DNA from: Cruorifilaria tuberocauda
Lineage: Eukaryota; Nematoda; Chromadorea; Rhabditida; Onchocercidae
Direction of reading: 5' to 3'
Length of the DNA stretch: 64,000 bases
NCBI GenBank assembly: GCA_013365365.1
Contig: JABVXU010000239.1
Coordinates: 1-64,000, forward strand
Shown: positions 14,879 to 27,193 of the stretch, piece after piece
How positions within the stretch are numbered: position 1 is the stretch's first letter
How the letters are laid out: each line of letters opens with the position of its first letter
Position numbers and translations under genes: made by a program
The notes under the pieces: model-generated
Database searches by the model: none
Told to the model about the DNA's origin: nothing
The model's input: the letters and a program-made list of their open reading frames with translations, nothing else

Positions 14879-14935
14879 ATAGAGAGAGAGAAAGGGAGAG
14901 AGGGAGAGAGAGAGAAGAAAGGAAACGAAAGAAAA
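14879..14935. repeat. GA tract, one arm of an inverted GA/CT pair
   Basis: GA repeats about 55 bases long. A CT tract at 15004-15050 lies about 70 bases downstream. Confidence 0.9.
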
Positions 14936-15003
14936 AAGAAAGTTAAAATGAAATCAATCGTAATGTAAATCGAAAAAGAAACAAATATTACTTTAGTTGA
15001 GGT

Positions 15004-15050
15004 TCTCTCTCTCTCCCTCTTTCCCTCTCTCTTTTGTTTCTCTCACTTTC
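15004..15050. repeat. CT tract, second arm of an inverted GA/CT pair
   Basis: CT-rich repeat that complements the GA tract at 14879-14935 in sequence class. Confidence 0.9.
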
Positions 15051-15550
15051 CTCCATCTACTGCAAATTGTGATAAAACCACTACTATTATAATAATTTCC
15101 GGCAAAACGATTAACGAGCGAGTGAACGAATATCGCCCTTTTTAGACATGAAATTTGAGAAATACCGGGAATCAGTCGAGGGAGTCGATCGCCTCTAATA
15201 ATTCCACTTGATAGAGATCCTCGCGCAAATTTAAATTAAGTCCCAAAAAAATGTATTTTCATGGTAATTTTCAAATTTCAAAAAAATGTTATAGTGAAGA
15301 TAAACCACCGATTCCCTCTCACTCTCCATTCCATTTCTTCTTGTTCTTTTCATATAAATTAAAATTTATTCAATTCATACTATAACTGATTAAGTGATAA
15401 TTCCTATAATGAATGATATCAAAATAGAATGCAACAAAGAAAGAAACATTTTTTCCTTCTCTTCCTTCCCCCTACGCCATCCAGATAAGCCTAGCATTTT
15501 TCCTTTAGCTTTTCATTTATTTCAGTTTAAAATTCATATTTTAAATGGTT

Positions 15551-15625
15551 TACTGATATATATACACACACATGCGTACACAACATATGGATACACGTAC
15601 ATATACACATACACGTACACATAGT
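15551..15625. repeat. TA/CA/ACGTACAT-type microsatellite
   Basis: Alternating purine-pyrimidine repeat (ATAC, ACAC, ACGT units) about 70 bases long. This sequence class can adopt left-handed DNA. Confidence 0.85.
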
Positions 15626-18001
15626 ATGGACAGACATTCCAACAAACATTTAACTGCGGTTAAATTTTTTTAGAAAAAAGAAAAGGAATTTCCCGCTAAC
15701 AGAAGAGACATTCTTGATGTTTGTGCTGAAAAGCATAAACATCAAATTCTCGCCATGATATGAATGGGAAAGGGGTGGACAAAAGAGCGCGGCGGCTTCA
15801 GACTAAAATTGCTTGGACAGGTTCACATAACAATACTTTCTTAGCCATCTGCTTCATTACCACTTATTCATTTCACTTTATGATTATTTCAATTGATTAA
15901 CGAGTTATAAAGTAAACATTACTCTTAGAATCATTACAAGTCAGCCTAATTCCAAATAAAATAAAGGCAGAAACATCTCCTTCTTTTATAGACAAGCAGT
16001 TCATTTCTCTTCTAAAATTCAATAATTATTCATCTTCCTTAAAATGAATATTTTCATTACAATTACAATGAAATGATTGAATAGATTAGGAAGAGAAGAT
16101 TGGATAGAATTAGCGATGATCCAACCAACACCTTTGAAATATTGTTTACAGAGAGGTACTCATTACCATTACGGCTAAAATAAACAAATGGACAAGTGAA
16201 CAGATTCCATAGAACAGCTTCTTCTCTGAATTTCAGCTGAAAATCTGTAATGCTATCAACTGTAACGTGGATATATTCGGATCACGTCACTGGATATTAA
16301 AATTCTGTGAAAACAAATGGTGCTTGTTCAATAACTCAAGCTTATTCCCGAGACAACATGTATTTTCATCTGTTGAAGTGTGAGAATTTGATTATATCTT
16401 TATCAAACCAACTTTGTTCCTTTAATTTGACGAAATTTATTGAAAGCCAGCTGTTCGTTCAGAAATAAAGCATTGAATGGTTGTGGTGAGGTGTTAATTG
16501 CAGTATTAATAACTTGAATGGATTTGCCAAGAACAAATGCATAAAAGATGAAAAGATAACAGAAATAAAATGATGTAGAAGAAATTAAGGAAGTTATTGC
16601 TGACAAGCGGAAATTAATTTCCTTTTGCGCCAATAACTCTGTTTGCTATAAGGCGTAAATTGTACATCTCTTCGAGAAAAAACATTCCTCTTCACAGAAA
16701 GTAACATACATCAGCCAGACATTCCCCTCTTATAAACTAGAAAACAGCAATAAGACAAATTTATAAAAGGAAATTAATCAAAAAAAAATAGTGAAGTTGT
16801 ATTTTTCTCAATAATCATTTGAAATTAAGTTCAACTTACTTTTAATTTCAATAGTAGTTATGAATTGCAAATGAAATGGAAATAATTTCTGAAACATAAA
16901 TCAATTATGTAAATAAAGTAGTTATTCTTCAAAAGCATAATTCGTCTTTATAAATCTCATGTAAATATGATTCTAATTTTTTTTAAGACACGAATAGTGT
17001 CTTTTCCTCTCTCCCATTCTCTTCCTCTTTCCTACTTTACTTAGGCATTAACGGAAAGAGTGTAGGATAACAGACAGGCAATTAATTTAACGTCGATTAG
17101 TCTTATTGGCAAATTGAAATATTTTAGAAGAAACAAACTGTCGCAATTTTGCTTTGTTATCAGTTAATGTACGTCACAGTTAATACAAATTTGCTGATTT
17201 GTTGAATTGATAGTACGAGTAAACTCTTTCTGTGTTAATTACTTAGGCAAAGAAATGAGGAACATGATATAATCATGCATTCTTACATTATTGATGGGAA
17301 AAAAGTGAAATTAATCTGACTGGAGATTCGAGAATTCTCGGATTTAACTGTTAATATTTCTTCGTCTTCCGATGATTTGTCTTGAATGATTGAGCAAGAT
17401 CAATTTAATTCCATATTTCTCGATACTATACTGTTGTTATCAAATGATAATAATGATAAAGATTGAAATCTTCGAATTATACATTTCAAAACTTTAATAT
17501 AAAATATCATTCGTAATTCTTTCTCGCTGCAAAATCTTTATCATTATATTTTTATTACTTTTACAAAGGTTTGTGTAAGATGAAAAGATATCACTAGTCG
17601 TATTACTAAATTAATTATAATCATATTTCATTAGCAAAACTTGAAATGAATGAGTAATAGGAATGGGTCGATATAATTTGATCTGTTGAAATACTTCTCT
17701 TTCAGTTAATACTTCTCTTCCCTTTCTGCAATGAATTGTTAATCTTAAGGAATTTGATCAAATTGAATGTTTCCTCATTATTCAAACAAAATTTATTATC
17801 CGTTCTGTTTACAGCATCGAAATGCATTATGAAAAAGTGTCTGAAAAAGAGAAAACGGAAGGAAGGCAAGAATACCGGAAAAGTTATGAAACAGAGAAGA
17901 AAGAGAGGGGGTGTGAGAGAAGCATTAAAAGAAGGAATTTCAGATGAAAACATGAGATAATTGATTCAAATCAAATTTAATATTAACAAATACAAAGATC
18001 C

Positions 18002-18050
18002 TAGAGAGAGGGAAAGAGAGAAAGAAAGAGTGAGAGAAAGAAAGAAGAAA
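18002..18050. repeat. GA/GAAA-rich polypurine tract
   Basis: Almost purely A and G over about 50 bases, with GAGA and GAAAGA units. Confidence 0.85.
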
Positions 18051-19357
18051 GAGTACAAAAGGACCGACAGACGAATAAGTAAATGTTGTTACAAAGGTTA
18101 GAACCGGAAAACTGAATGAATGACAGAAACCGGATTCGGAATCCGACCTGTTTCTTCTTCGTTTTCTCGCTTTCTCCTTACGAGTTGAGATTATCTTTAA
18201 AGCCTCATTTGAGATGATGGAATGGAAGATATGAACTATGACCCCTTCTTTTCTGGAAAGAGAATTGAGTGAAGTCAAGAATAACTTTTAAATGGACAAA
18301 AAAACAATGTGGAGGCGACTAGCAAGAAGCAATTCTCATATGTTTGCAGAAGAAATAAAGATTATTGTTAATAATTTAAAAGAAGAAAGAGAGATTAAAA
18401 TTTATTACATGGAAGTTAAAAGAAGAAGAAAGAGAGGGATATCATAAATGAATCGAAAATTACTGGAAATCCTGAGGTTTCTGCAGTATGCGTAAAAACT
18501 AATGAAAGAAAATGTTTTTACTTTTACTGTCAAAATGGCACGTTACTCCATTTCATTTTCATCTGAATTGAACTATTCGGATGTTCTCGTTTGTACTCGA
18601 GTCACTCCAAAATCTCTTATAGAAATAAGCAAGTTGGCGAAAACAGTATTCATGCTTATACTATATTGCGTAAGATATTACAATTAACTGATAATTCAAA
18701 ATTAATTTGAAGGAAAGGTGTATTCCTTGTTAAGGAATTATTCGCAATTACCACAAAAATTAAAATTATTACCTTTTTTATAGTTATTACATGAACATTA
18801 GAAATTATTTCCGTGAGAAAAACGACAACCAAATATATATAAATTGTCTTTGTGTGTTTCGGTGAATTTTCGCTTGGCTAATTCAAATTAAGAGTGATAA
18901 GAAAACGTGAGAATAGCATTTACCTATTACCTTTCTTGATATCTTGACACTTATCATATATAATGAGTTTAATAACAGCAGTTAATCAAGCTTTGCAGCT
19001 TCTCCTTCAGTCAACAAGCTTATATGCATTTACTTCCACTCACCAGATGCATACGTCGCTGATGTATCGCATCAAAATTAGCTCATTAATTAAGTAATCT
19101 GATAACAATTAAACATAACTTGTATCTCAATTGGAATAGGCGGAGAATTCTGAAAAATCTGCTGTTTGAAAATGAGAAATGAGCGGTAGAGAATATGGCG
19201 TACGTGTTTCACTCCTTCAGTTTCATTGGTTCATGAAAAGCGTTGCTAGCAAATTGAATTAAACCAGAAGCACTCCCACTCTTCCTTTCTCCTCTCTGCC
19301 AATGAGAGGTTGTGCTGTCCTTGCAGAGAGAATTCTTGAAACGGTCCCTCTCGCAAT

Positions 19358-19391
19358 AACAAATGCGCACAGATTGCAACAAATGCGCACT
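19358..19391. repeat. Direct repeat AACAAATGCGCAC, period 20
   Basis: The 13-mer AACAAATGCGCAC occurs twice, 20 bases apart, in a G+C-richer island that also has two CCAAT-type motifs (near 19226 on the minus strand and 19298). It may be a regulatory duplication, but no adjoining gene was found. Confidence 0.7.
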
Positions 19392-19870
19392 TATGAAACA
19401 TAGAACATCTTCATCGACAACTCATGATGCTAATGTCTCGTAGTATCAGGAAAACATGTTTCTCGATAATGACTGATAAGAAAAAGGTAATGCTTTTGAA
19501 TGTGTAATATAAAATGAAATCTATTATTGGTTATCAGATGAGTGGGATATTACGATTGGGTTGATCAGTTGGATCTGGAAGAGAAGAAAGATCTACTGGA
19601 TTCGTGAGAAGGAATGAGAGAACTGCCAGATTACCTGCACAGTCACGACAATTAGATGAACTCATCCTAATATCTTCTTATCAAATGCTTATGTTTCAAT
19701 TAAGAATTCATTGACTGATTGATTGATTGGAATGAATGAATGAATGATTATTTTTGAATTAAAAATTACTAATGGAAATGAGGCGAAATAAAAGAATTCC
19801 GTAATGACAGAGACATACATGGTACATGTAAATAATGCTTTTGAAAGAGTGTTAGTGAGATAAGAGAAAA

Positions 19871-19903
19871 TGGAGAGAGACAAGGAGAGAGGGAGAGAGA
19901 GAT
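19871..19903. repeat. GA tract, one arm of an inverted GA/CT pair
   Basis: GA repeats followed about 65 bases later by a long CT tract at 19968-20058. Confidence 0.9.
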
Positions 19904-19967
19904 GGATGGATGGGTGGAAATGACAATAAATAGTATGGCTGAATGGCATTCTATTGTTGCGTACATT

Positions 19968-20058
19968 CCTCTCTCTCTCTTCTTCTCCCTTCCTTCCCCT
20001 CTTCCTCTCTCTCTCATTTTCTTTCCTCTCCTACCCCGCTCTCTCTCTCTCTCTTTTT
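19968..20058. repeat. CT-rich tract, second arm of an inverted GA/CT pair
   Basis: About 90 bases of CT, CTTC and CTCC units, complementary in class to the GA tract at 19871-19903. Confidence 0.9.
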
Positions 20059-23000
20059 TGATCATACCTTAAAAACCACTATTCTGTTAAAGACATTTGA
20101 AACTAACACGCTCTTTTTTCCGGCAACGCTAATTGCAGTAGCAAAACAGCAAATTAAAAGCATTTTAAACTGTTATTACAAATTGCTGAAACAGTGTTTG
20201 GTGGGGAAGAATTGGAATGAAATGTTTCTTTCTCTCTCATACTACCTGTGAACTGAATTCGTTGATAACAATTAATTTTGAAACTTATAAATAACAAAAT
20301 GCATGACTGAAATTACTGAAGAGATAGATTACTTACCTCTTGATTGCTTTATTACAAACTACAATCAATTAAGTTGAAATGGAACTTCAGCACATCAGGA
20401 AAATACAGTATCATCTTAATAAGCAATGAAGAAATGAGCACCTTTCAGGTACCTCTATTTGCAACATTTCAGCTATCGTATCTGTCGCACAGTACGTGTA
20501 ATAATGATCCATACCATACTGATTTCGTTTCATCGTAAATAGCTAGCGATGATTCATCGTACATTATATGAATCACTGGTTGAATTTTATTTTCTTTCAA
20601 CCAAGGCACAAATATACGATGAGAATGCACAAATCTTGTTGAATTAATGGGAATTATATTTCTCCATATCAATATTAATTATAAATTTTGATGAATTTGA
20701 TAATTATCAGAATAATTCTGAGAAACAAAATTTTTTACGAGAATAATAAGATAAAAGACAGATTGCTATTTCACAAAGATTATTTTTGGGAATATAACTG
20801 AACAAATAGCTTAATTTGCGTTATATTGCTCTTCCATTCATTTTTCAAATTCAGTCGGACAAATTTCTCCTTAAAACTAAACTTTTTAAATAAAATTTCG
20901 TTTTTCTCAATTTTTCTCATTTCCCACATATTTTCCACTACTTCTTTTAATTTCATGTTTTTGCTATATTTCATACATTTTTGTTTTTACTTTGTTCTTT
21001 ACTTTTTTTGAAAAGAATTTCCAATCAACAAAACTTCTCCCAATGCTTAATTTCGCCTCTCATTTGTTATAACTTTGCTATCAGTTTGACATTTCATATC
21101 TGGCGGAAAACTTGATTAGTTATTCCCGTAACTGTTCTTTCTTCTTTTTTTGAAGCATTTTTAAACATAAACTTCTTTCTAGCAAATGAATGCAAAAAAA
21201 GCAGTTGAAAAAAAAGTGAGAAACAGAGTAAAGGTAATTATCTCACGTGATTGTGGATAAATTGTATGCCAGTGATATTTTAATAACGAAAATCGAAGCA
21301 ACCATTAAAAGTCACAATTGTCTTAGTGCCAACAATTATTAATGGCATTTCAATAGTTGTAAATGTTATCATTGATAATCGTTCTTATCATCTGCTATCA
21401 TTGTTTAGCAGTATCATGTACATTTATTTCCCCCTATATAATCCATTCAAATGCCACCCAATTATTCATGAAGATTGAAAAATGTTTTAAGGTCGCGTAA
21501 AGTTTGCAACATATTTTTTGCAACTATAATAATTTATATTCATCAAAATTAATTTAAACTCATTCACTGAAAACTTAATACAGAAAATTCCGAACAAAGA
21601 TAGTTAGCAGTATTTTACTTATACAAACTATGATTATAATAGCCCGATTAGTTGATAATGACCAATGGTTGAATAAAAAAAGGGAGTTTATACTTAGACT
21701 TAACATAATTAGTCTCTGATTAAAGTAACTATTCCATCCATTAGGCATACATATGTACGCATTACTTAGTAAACATAAGAAGGCGGTTAACAAACATAAT
21801 GTAGAATTAATAATAATTAGGAAGAAAAAAGAATCCCATTTGTGAACCAATTTTACTATGCGAAATGAGTTGTAAAATATATATAGTAAGTGGCGTTGCC
21901 ATCATTCAGTTAATCAATGTTAAGTAACTTTTTTTTTAATTCATCAAAATAATCGCTTATTGTATATTCAGTCTCATAATGACCTTCCATTTCAAATATT
22001 ACCTTTTTTTATGGAATACTTTTTGTTGACGAAATAAATGAGCTGCATGAAATTGAAAATTTTCATTCCACTTCAGGATTCAAAATCTGTTTGTGAAAAT
22101 TTTAAACATTTGAAATCAATTAAAATCTTAAAAATAGGAAAAATGAAATTCTAGGAAGCTGATGGCAGTGAAACATCGGGTAATAAATGACTGCTTCGTT
22201 TGAAGCGTCCTTCATGATAACAATCAGTAATACATGCATATATAAAAGACATAGCTCTGTGTTGAAGACGACGATATTTCAAAGCTTTTACAACCACTAA
22301 CTATAAATGAAAATATCTTATCATACCTTAACAACGAATGGAAATTTATTTCAACACATCATATGATCTATATAGAATCAACATTTCATATAATTTAGCC
22401 TTATTTTTCACTATTTTTATCAGCTGGTTTTTATGTGGAAAATAGTTCTGACAATTCTTTTTCAAATTAAAAGAAGGAAAAACTTCTTAACGATTATCGG
22501 ATATTCTCTCCCTTCTCCAATAACTTCTCAAAATTATTAGAAGCAATGTAAATAAAAATATTTAAATCGATCGCATAAACTGCGTATGGAAAGAAAAGAA
22601 AAGAAAATGGGGAAAAAGAAAAACTTTCAATTGTCAAAACAAATAAGTTACACTAAGGGAATCAATAAGTTTTGAATATAAACTAGTTGTAACCTTTAAT
22701 ATTAGAAGAAATGGCGGAATTAAATAAGTGAAAATTGAAACAGACAGAAAATTTTCCATTCTAAAATCAAATTCATTATGGAAAAAATTAGATGAACTGA
22801 AAAATTTTGCACTTTTTTCCCATAAAATTTGATTAAAATTAAATTTTAGTAAAAGAATCAAGCTGGAACAGCTTTTACTAGTTTTTACTCAAGCTTTTAC
22901 TTTATTTTACAGTTGATAATGGCGAAATTAATATATACATTAGCAAACAAGACCTTTCACCCCACGAACTCAGTTATTTTTATCATGTACATTACTGTAA

Positions 23001-23656
23001 TTAATTGAGAACTAATTAACACTTTCTGGCTTTTCTAAAAATTCTCTCTCACTGTTTTCCTGTAATTCTAACTACTCTTAAATGGATGGTATTATCACTT
23101 GGTTCATTTTCATCAATGAATTTTTTGTCAGTAAAAAATTGCCAGTTTTGATATGATCTATCATTTCCCATATAATTTAACTAAGAAAAAATTTGGCACT
23201 AACTGATTTAATAGTATGATCAGTGGCTTAAATATGATCTCAGCTGATCAGTCAAATGAACGTTGGATGAAAAAAGCAAATATATGCAATTGTTACAAAA
23301 TCATTCGATGATTTACTTGTCAGATTTGTTAGTAAAATATCAATATCATTGCAGATTAATCGAGAAAAGAAAAAGATAAAGAAAAACACAAAATTATAAA
23401 TTTAAACTGTAAAAAATTTTAAACGAATTTTAAAATAATTGTACAGTATTATTATATAATGCTCAAAGCAATAATAATCATTACTAAATTCTGCTTGGAA
23501 TAGTTTCAACTAATTCAGATGATATGTGAAGGTTACGATAGGAGTACGTACAGACAGGAAACTGTTAAAGTTGCAGACCCATGTATTACGATTAAGGAAG
23601 ATGAAAACAAAGTATGTGATATGCAACTGTACGTGTCTGTTTGTGGGAACGTAAAT

Positions 23657-23701
23657 GTGGGCGTGAGCGTGGGTTTAGCGCGGGTTTAGTGTGGGATATT
23701 T
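23657..23701 (+). repeat. Short G-rich tandem repeat, 11-base units
   Basis: Units of the form GYGGGTTTAGY, with a degenerate unit on each side, run head to tail and give GGG runs at regular spacing. With a GGG just upstream there are five G-triplets in about 50 bases, so a loose G-quadruplex is possible. Confidence 0.7.
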
Positions 23702-24375
23702 CCGGGTCAATTAATGATACAATAGCAAGGAAAACGAATACCTCCTATTTACCGCTAAGAGACAAATTAATGAGCACTTCGTTAACAGTGATGTCATCAG
23801 ATTATTCATCTTCAGATATTATCCGTCTGATCTTTAGAGGTCAAGTCAAGTGCAGAAGTTTTTGATATTCATGCACTTGATTCAGCTTGATTCAATCCAG
23901 ATCAGCAGTGATTTACTCATTCTGAAAAATAACTTTTTATATTGATTTTTCTAAATTGATAGATATTGTAATCATTGAAGAAACCATATAGAAACATTCT
24001 TGATAAATGGAAAGATTTGTATTTCATATGCTAAGAATTTCTGTTTCTAAAATAAGTGTGGAAAATGAATGTTGAAGAAATCATAAAGTTGTATTTCCAG
24101 TGACTTTTTTTGTTTTTGAATTTCTATGAGCGAAAAGAAACAAATTTTCATCGATCTACACATCTGTAATATTTCGAAGTGCTGGTTTCATGATTATTCA
24201 GTTAAAAAAAAACGAATTTTTTTGCTTAGAAATGCACTAATCACAAAATAAACATTTTACTGCAAATAATTAAGTGTAATTTAATTGAAAGCAATTTCTC
24301 CTAAATACTTTTTATTAATTTTTTCTTGTACCTAAGTTATTTTCTAAGTTCTCTCTTCAACATAGATTATACTGG

Positions 24376-24422
24376 ACAGAGAAAGAGAGAGAGAGAGAGT
24401 TAAGAGGGGAGAAGAAGAGAAT
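24376..24422. repeat. GA tract
   Basis: Imperfect GA microsatellite of about 45 bases. Confidence 0.9.
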
Positions 24423-27153
24423 GCGAGAGATTCATTTCTCAATTTGCAAGAGTTTTCCACAGATCGAGAAATTCAATTAAATTGAAGTGCTGTACTCAGC
24501 CTATTGACCACAGCTCTCATAATGATGTCAGTAAATTGAGCAGGAGAAATTAAATGAATATGCATAAAATGGTTAACTTATTAATCGATGCTTCTGGCAG
24601 CGAGAAGATCGCCAATAAAAGTCTGGCATTGTATATAATACTTAGCATGATTAGTATAACTTGAATGATCGGCTGGATCAAAAATCAAATTAAAATAGTA
24701 CAGTACTTTCTGATTGTTTTTCTCTTATAGAATTATTTTTCAATCAAATAGCTTGTCTTAATTTCACAAAAATTGGACTAAATTTGATTGAAAAGAAAAT
24801 TAGCTGTAACAAATAATTTGCATGATGATTTTTTTGATTTCTAACTTAATTCTAATAGCAATAACATTATTCCACTATTTCGATATTTCAGCATATCAGA
24901 GTTAAAATGAAATCGTTGAATTGAATTAATTAAATTCAATTTCTCCCGTTTTTTTATTCTTTCTCATTCCATTAGCGAATCACCAAACAAGAATTCGTGA
25001 ATGTTTCCGGTAAAAAAATAAAATACACTGAAGGACTTCGAGTTTTTGTATATCCATTCCCACATTCTTTTCAATGACCCTTTACCTTTTAATTGCTTAA
25101 TCTTTAGTTAAGGATTAACTAATGATTCCACGAATGAAATTAGGTTTGACAAAAGACAGAAAATGATAAAAGTAAGGTTCGGTGATAAAGAGAGATATAA
25201 CAATTGATGCGCATCATTTGCGCATCCACTAGATATTTTAGATCAAGGTGTAAAGACTATCAGATATAGTTCTAAATTGTGATCAGGTAATAAAAAGATT
25301 TCATTCATCTTCCCTCCTACTTCGTCACTATTATTGAAATTAATTTCACAACGACAATTTAATTTCCGTTCCTTTCGCTATCAAATGACAAGAGTAAAAA
25401 GGAAATGTGCATAACTATTGGGAACAAATGAATTAGACATCAATTACTAATTCCTGAGCATATTAAATTATAGTTTAATTAATTACTTCAAATTCCATTT
25501 CTTCTTTCTATCACTCACTTGTCATTCTATTTTGGTCTCTCTTTCTTCAAGGCCAGATTTCTTAAAATAAGTCCGTATGGATTTATTTGAAAGTGCACAG
25601 AGAAGTTGTCTTTGCATAATTCAGATTGAACATTGAAGAATTATCGAGTAAACATTTCTGCTGCATAAAGCAGCCAATTCTCTACAGTCCTTCAACTATT
25701 GCTAATTAATTTCGATTGTCAATCGGTTCGCTCTCATGTTCGCAACATACTTTACTTCTTCAATTGTCAATTGAGTTTATTAACATCAACAGGTATAATT
25801 TTACGAATGAAAGTTTTCGATAAATTTAAATCCAAAATAAAGATGTGAAATAAATGAACAAATGAATATCTTTATCAAATACAATTCAATGTAAGAAGCA
25901 ATGAAAAAAAAAGAATTTGCTAAAGCGAAATTATCGATAAGTGAGAGAAATGCATGCAACTTTGCATTGAATGCGAAAGTCTGAAATAATTAAATTAACT
26001 TTCCATTTTCCTTCATTAAGTCACTTCATAAAAAATACTAAGTGATTAAAATTTATCGCTCCGATCCACCACTGCTAAGTTTTCAATTTAAAATTACCTT
26101 ATTTCTAACCTTCTGTCCACCACGTCTACGTGTGGTCAGAAATTAGATTTTGGCAAGCAACTTTGAATAAATCATCGATGCTAATTTGAAATCTAAATAA
26201 ATCGTTGTTTTTTTTAAACAATACATAAATTTTAGTTTCCACGGAAATATCATGTGATGTTAAGGAAGATTTTAGAAGCTGAAAAGTGTACCGATGGCGT
26301 GTGATCGTAATTTGAAAATATGATGAATTGAAGAAGTGGTGGTAGTATGTTTTGCATTTGATTTGATTGATGAGATGCCACAAGGTGGAAATCGTTTTCT
26401 CCTCTGATCTTTTACTCAATTCAGTTCATTTATACATTTCGAATTTCTCCAATCTTATCGCATTTCACTCCAACTTATCAAAATTTTATTATTGATTCGA
26501 AAATTTTTTCATTTCTAATTTTTTTATTTTTATTTCTAAAAGTGTCATATATTCTTGGGTAGAATGCCAGGAAAATGAACGGATAGAAACTGAATCGAAG
26601 GGAAGAGAAGCAACAAAGATGAAAATGTGCTAGGAAATTGTAAATGAGCGATGGCGCAATTGACGTCCTTCCTAATCAAAACAAAGTAAACAAAAGATGA
26701 AATTACCTATTTGATCTGACGAATTTCTGTTGATTAAATAAATTTACGTTTAATTACTATTTAAAGGATAAATCAATAAGTATAACATTGTTTGTTTTTA
26801 ATGAAGAAGTTACTAATGAAGAAAGTTTTTAAAAAAGTTTTTTGTTGTGAAAATAATTTGGGAATGTTAAAAAGATTGAAAAAGTAGCACTCATGAAAAA
26901 TGTTGCAATTTTGATATTGGTGTTAAGTTGAAGAATGAATATTTTCATTATTTCAATCTTAGCATTTTAATTACTGTATATTTTATTGAAGTTCATTTTA
27001 TTAAAACGTGAACTGTTTTAATCATTAAGATTATTTAAATAATCAAAGAGATTCATTTCGAATTTATCACATCAGAGAATGAATGAGCCATTCCTTCCAT
27101 CCACTCACCTCTATCGGTCATTTAAAACGTGAAGAGGAGGAATAGGTAAGGAC

Positions 27154-27193
27154 AAAAGAGAGGGAGAGAGAAAGAAAGAAGGAGAGAGAGAGT
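27154..27193. repeat. GA tract, last substantial one in the window
   Basis: GA and GAAA units over about 40 bases. Beyond here only a very short GA run (about 43915-43927) was seen. Confidence 0.9.

Larger units (their letters stand above)
10869..19999. other. Gene-free DNA with GA/CT tracts and a few G+C-richer islands
   Basis: I could not support a gene. The longest open frame is on the minus strand at 11176-11592 (138 codons). It is rich in S, L, F and Y and overlaps simple repeats, so it is probably chance. Islands less A+T-rich than their surroundings are near 12300-12410, 12840-13040, 13595-13690, 14500-14620, 15100-15240 and 19190-19400. They could be regulatory elements or unrecognised small exons. 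Confidence 0.55.

Noticed and set aside
23641..23865. 74-codon plus-strand frame over the G-rich repeat
   Set aside because: No ATG at its beginning, no supporting exon borders, and its first part is explained by the 11-base repeat.
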